From assembly GCF_013364275.1 (NCBI RefSeq), contig NZ_CP054932.1, positions 2,914,001 through 2,978,000 of the forward strand: a stretch of 64,000 nt of DNA, written 5' to 3'. Below the pieces are notes generated by a model. That model did not search any database and had not been told where the DNA came from. It was given only the letters and a program-made list of their open reading frames with translations. Of the stretch, positions 61,766 to 64,000 are shown one piece after another (within the stretch, counting starts at the first letter, position 1; each line of letters opens with the position of its first letter). Source of the stretch: Actinomadura sp. NAK00032 (lineage in GTDB: Bacteria > Actinomycetota > Actinomycetes > Streptosporangiales > Streptosporangiaceae). A program made the translations under genes and the position numbers.

Positions 61766-63135
61766 CCGCGTCCCGGGTCTCCGCGCGCTGGGTCTCCGCG
61801 CGCCTCGGGGTGCGGCTGGCCGACGGCGCGTCCCCGGCCGGTGCCGGGCTGTCGTCGCTGGTGGGGCTGGCGGTGCGCCGCAATCCGCGCCGCGCGCACC
61901 TGCTGGTCTCGGCGGTGCTGGGCAAGCACGTCCCGACGGATCCGCGGCTCGTGTACGGGTCGGGGCTGCTGCTGGGCGAGCTCGTGCGCGCGCGCCTGCG
62001 GGGTGAGGAGCCGCCTCATCCCGGTGCTCTGCTGCCGGACGCCCTGCGCGGCGTGCCAGGGGCCGCTGCGGGGCTGCGTGACCTCATGCGCGCCCCTAGA
62101 AGCCCTGTGGACGCGATCGTCCTGGGCTACGCCGAGACCGCCACAGCCTTGGGGCACTCGGTGGCGGACGCTCTGGGCGGTGCCTACTACCTGCACTCGA
62201 CGCGGCGTCCCGTCCGGGGGTTCGCCGCCTACGGCGGGTTCGAGGAGGAGCACAGCCACGCCACGAGCCATCTGCTGCTGCCTGCCGACCCGGCCCTGCT
62301 CGACCGGGATGTACCGGTGGTGCTGGTGGACGACGAGCTGTCCACGGGCCGGACGGTCCTGAACACCATCGAGACCCTGCACGCCGTCCGGCCGAGGGGG
62401 CATTACGTCCTGGCGTCCCTGGTCGACCTGCGCGACCCCGCCGACCGGGCGCGGATGGAAGCTTTCGCCGACCGCCTGGGCACCCGCATCGACGCGGTGG
62501 CGCTGGCCGGGGGGCACGTGGAGCTTCCCGAGGGGATCCTGGAGGCGGGGCAGTCGCTCGTTGCCGGCCTCTCCAGCGCTTCTGCCGCCGCCCCTGGGGC
62601 CGCGCCGTCTGCGGTGGCACGGGCCGTGCTGGACTGGCCCGCCGGGCTACCGGACGGCGGACGCCACGGCTTCCTCCCCGAGCACAGGGCGCGGCTGGAG
62701 AAGGACCTCGCCCGCATGGGCGACGTCCTCGCGGCGAAGCTCGTCCGAGGGGCCTCACGGGTGCTCGTACTGGGCTTCGAGGAGCTGATGTACGCGCCGC
62801 TGCGCCTGGCGGAGGCGCTCGCCGACACCCTGCCGGACGTGGACGTCCGCTACTCCACGACCACGCGTTCACCTGTGCTCGCCGTAGACGACCCGGGGTA
62901 CGCGATAAGAACGCGCCTGATGTTCTCCTCACACGACGACCCCGCCGACGGGCCGGGGGAGCGGTACGCCTACAACGTGGCCCCCGGCGCCGGTGAGCGC
63001 GGGTTCGACCAGATCGTCTTCGTGGTGGACGACATCGGAGACACCGACGCGCTCGCAGGCGGGCTCCTGGAACGGCTGCGCGCGCTTGCCCCGGTGCTGG
63101 TCGCGACCGTCCCCGCCCACAGGAGGGATACGTGA
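61762..63135 (+). CDS. Phosphoribosyltransferase with TRSP domain (ter module)
   Basis: A 457-residue protein. The N-terminal half is a PRTase whose PRPP loop VVLVDDELSTGRT lies at about residues 187-199. The C-terminal half (from about 315, FLPEHRARLEKDLARMGDVLAAKL) fits the TRSP domain found behind this PRTase, with FSSHDDP near 390. In ter clusters it is proposed to attach ribose phosphate to a base-like moiety. GTG 61762 and the stop at 63135 overlap the flanking genes by 4 bases each. Third-position GC is a little lower than in neighbours, hinting at a more recent origin. Confidence 0.85.
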   Translation: MTASRVSARWVSARLGVRLADGASPAGAGLSSLVGLAVRRNPRRAHLLVSAVLGKHVPTDPRLVYGSGLLLGELVRARLRGEEPPHPGALLPDALRGVPGAAAGLRDLMRAPRSPVDAIVLGYAETATALGHSVADALGGAYYLHSTRRPVRGFAAYGGFEEEHSHATSHLLLPADPALLDRDVPVVLVDDELSTGRTVLNTIETLHAVRPRGHYVLASLVDLRDPADRARMEAFADRLGTRIDAVALAGGHVELPEGILEAGQSLVAGLSSASAAAPGAAPSAVARAVLDWPAGLPDGGRHGFLPEHRARLEKDLARMGDVLAAKLVRGASRVLVLGFEELMYAPLRLAEALADTLPDVDVRYSTTTRSPVLAVDDPGYAIRTRLMFSSHDDPADGPGERYAYNVAPGAGERGFDQIVFVVDDIGDTDALAGGLLERLRALAPVLVATVPAHRRDT

Positions 63136-64000
63136 AGCCGCTGTACGGGCCGTCCTTCGGCAGCTACCCGGCTGACGACGTCGCCTGGCTGCTCAAGGAC
63201 CTCTCGCACGTACGGCTCGAGGCGCCGACGGAGGAGCGCGAGGCGGCGATCCAGGCGGGACGCGCCCACTACGCCGAGTCGCTCCCCGTCGAGTACCAGC
63301 CGGGCCCGGAGTACCGGCGGCTGTTCCACCGGGCGCTGGAGGCGTCGGCGGAGCGGCTCGCCTACGCGGCCGGGCTGGTCACCGAGCTGGTCCTCGCCGA
63401 GCGCGGCCCGGACGCCGTCCTGGTCTCGCTGGCCCGCGCCGGGACGCCCGTCGGGATCCTGCTGCGCCGCTGGGCCCGGTACGCCCACGGCCTGGACCTG
63501 CCGCACTACGCGGTCAGCATCGTCCGGGACCGGGGCATCGACGCCTCGGCGCTGCGCTACCTCGCCGACCACCACGACCCGGCGGCCGTGATGTTCGTGG
63601 ACGGCTGGACCGGCAAGGGCGCGATCACGCGGGAGCTGACCGCCGCGCTCGCGCCGACCCCGTTCCCCGCCGACCTCGCCGTCCTCGCCGACCCGGGGCG
63701 CTGCACGTCCCTCCACGGCACCCGCGATGACTTCCTGATCCCGTCCGCGTGCCTCAACTCGACCGTGTCCGGCCTGGTCAGCCGGACCGTCCTGAACGCC
63801 GAGCTGATCGGGCCGGACGACTTCCACGGCGCCAAGTTCTACCGGGAACTGGCCGGCGACGACGTGTCCGCGGTGTTCCTCGACGCCGTGTGCGCGCGGT
63901 TCCCCGACGTGGCCGAGCGCGTCGCCAAGGACCTCCCCGGCCTCCGCGCCGCCGACCGCGCGCCCGACTGGTCGGGCTGGGAGGCCGTCGCGCGCTGCGC
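63132..64000 (+). CDS. StiP-like cysteine protease/RNA-binding-fold protein (partial, cut by window end)
   Basis: The frame from GTG 63132 remains open for 289 codons to the window end. It opens KPLYGPSFGSYPADDVAWLL and shows LARAGTPVGILLRRW (near 105), SIVRDRGIDASALRYL, FVDGWTGKGAITREL and SACLNSTVSGLVSRT, with Cys207. These match the StiP (PF11202-like) family that follows the PRTase in ter clusters. An AGGAGG ribosome site lies 5 bases upstream. The start overlaps the previous stop by 4 bases. The role of the cysteine is inferred; the C-terminus is outside the window. Confidence 0.82.
   Translation, partial: MKPLYGPSFGSYPADDVAWLLKDLSHVRLEAPTEEREAAIQAGRAHYAESLPVEYQPGPEYRRLFHRALEASAERLAYAAGLVTELVLAERGPDAVLVSLARAGTPVGILLRRWARYAHGLDLPHYAVSIVRDRGIDASALRYLADHHDPAAVMFVDGWTGKGAITRELTAALAPTPFPADLAVLADPGRCTSLHGTRDDFLIPSACLNSTVSGLVSRTVLNAELIGPDDFHGAKFYRELAGDDVSAVFLDAVCARFPDVAERVAKDLPGLRAADRAPDWSGWEAVARC

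Overview
The window is a high-GC actinomycete chromosome segment. Codon third positions are almost all G or C, GTG and TTG starts are common, and many genes appear to have leaderless promoters. It also carries an F420-type oxidoreductase, an AfsR/SARP-class regulator, an ECF41 sigma factor, a DmdR/IdeR-type iron box and a Zur-controlled zinc operon. The order phoH-ybeY-CBS protein-era, leuA, recO-uppS, zur, glyS, ppdK, dgt-dnaG-sigma factor is, from memory, that of the Streptomyces core chromosome. The cell-envelope genes and general style suggest Actinomadura or a relative (Thermomonosporaceae). That genus call is inference.

Layout. 1-3.8 kb: HIT protein, PhoH, YbeY, CBS/CorC protein and a deaminase-like ORF (RNA metabolism). 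3.9-9.4 kb: MMPL exporter and a 1110-residue AfsR-like regulator. 9.4-12.6 kb: era, a membrane protein, a zinc-ribbon/TerB-like protein and a dimethylargininase. 12.7-14.6 kb: leuA behind a leucine-rich leader peptide. 14.8-20.1 kb: a protealysin-type protease with its emfourin-type inhibitor, recO-uppS, OsmC and a secreted M4 protease. 20.2-23.2 kb: znuA-znuC-znuB-zur behind a Zur-like box. 23.2-27.7 kb: small genes, a secreted glycoside-hydrolase-like protein, glyS and a small secreted protein. 28.0-35.1 kb: a one-piece SecDF, two septum-formation-domain proteins and a GH15 enzyme. 35.4-42.9 kb: ppdK, YdcF-like protein, dgt, a flavoprotein reductase and an MFS transporter. 42.9-48.1 kb: accessory regulators (GtrA-ECF41, F420 oxidoreductase with MerR, DinB-like pair, MocR-type). 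48.2-53.5 kb: an orphan sugar-ABC ATPase, dnaG, an HrdA-like sigma factor and a YbjQ-like protein. 53.6-56.0 kb: efeO-efeB behind an iron box. 56.0-64.0 kb: a ter (tellurium/stress) cluster of a coiled-coil protein, three TerD paralogues, DUF475/TerC, a citrate-lyase-like aldolase, a PRTase-TRSP protein and a StiP-like protein running off the end.

How the genes work together. The iron genes (efeO, efeB) form a metal-regulated unit. The zinc genes carry their own repressor as last gene. The ter cluster pairs TerD/TerC membrane-associated proteins with a three-enzyme module whose genes overlap by 4 bases and which is proposed to make a nucleoside-like metabolite. The protealysin and its inhibitor are 4 nt apart. 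Most convergent pairs are separated by strong GC-rich hairpins, or overlap by a few bases.

The strongest regulatory observations are: the leuL attenuator; a possible glycine-codon leader before glyS; an 11-bp inverted repeat over the start codon of the AfsR-like gene; twin MerR-type palindromes between the F420 oxidoreductase and merR; and a palindrome centred on the protealysin start codon. No tRNA, rRNA, CRISPR array, insertion sequence or prophage was recognised.
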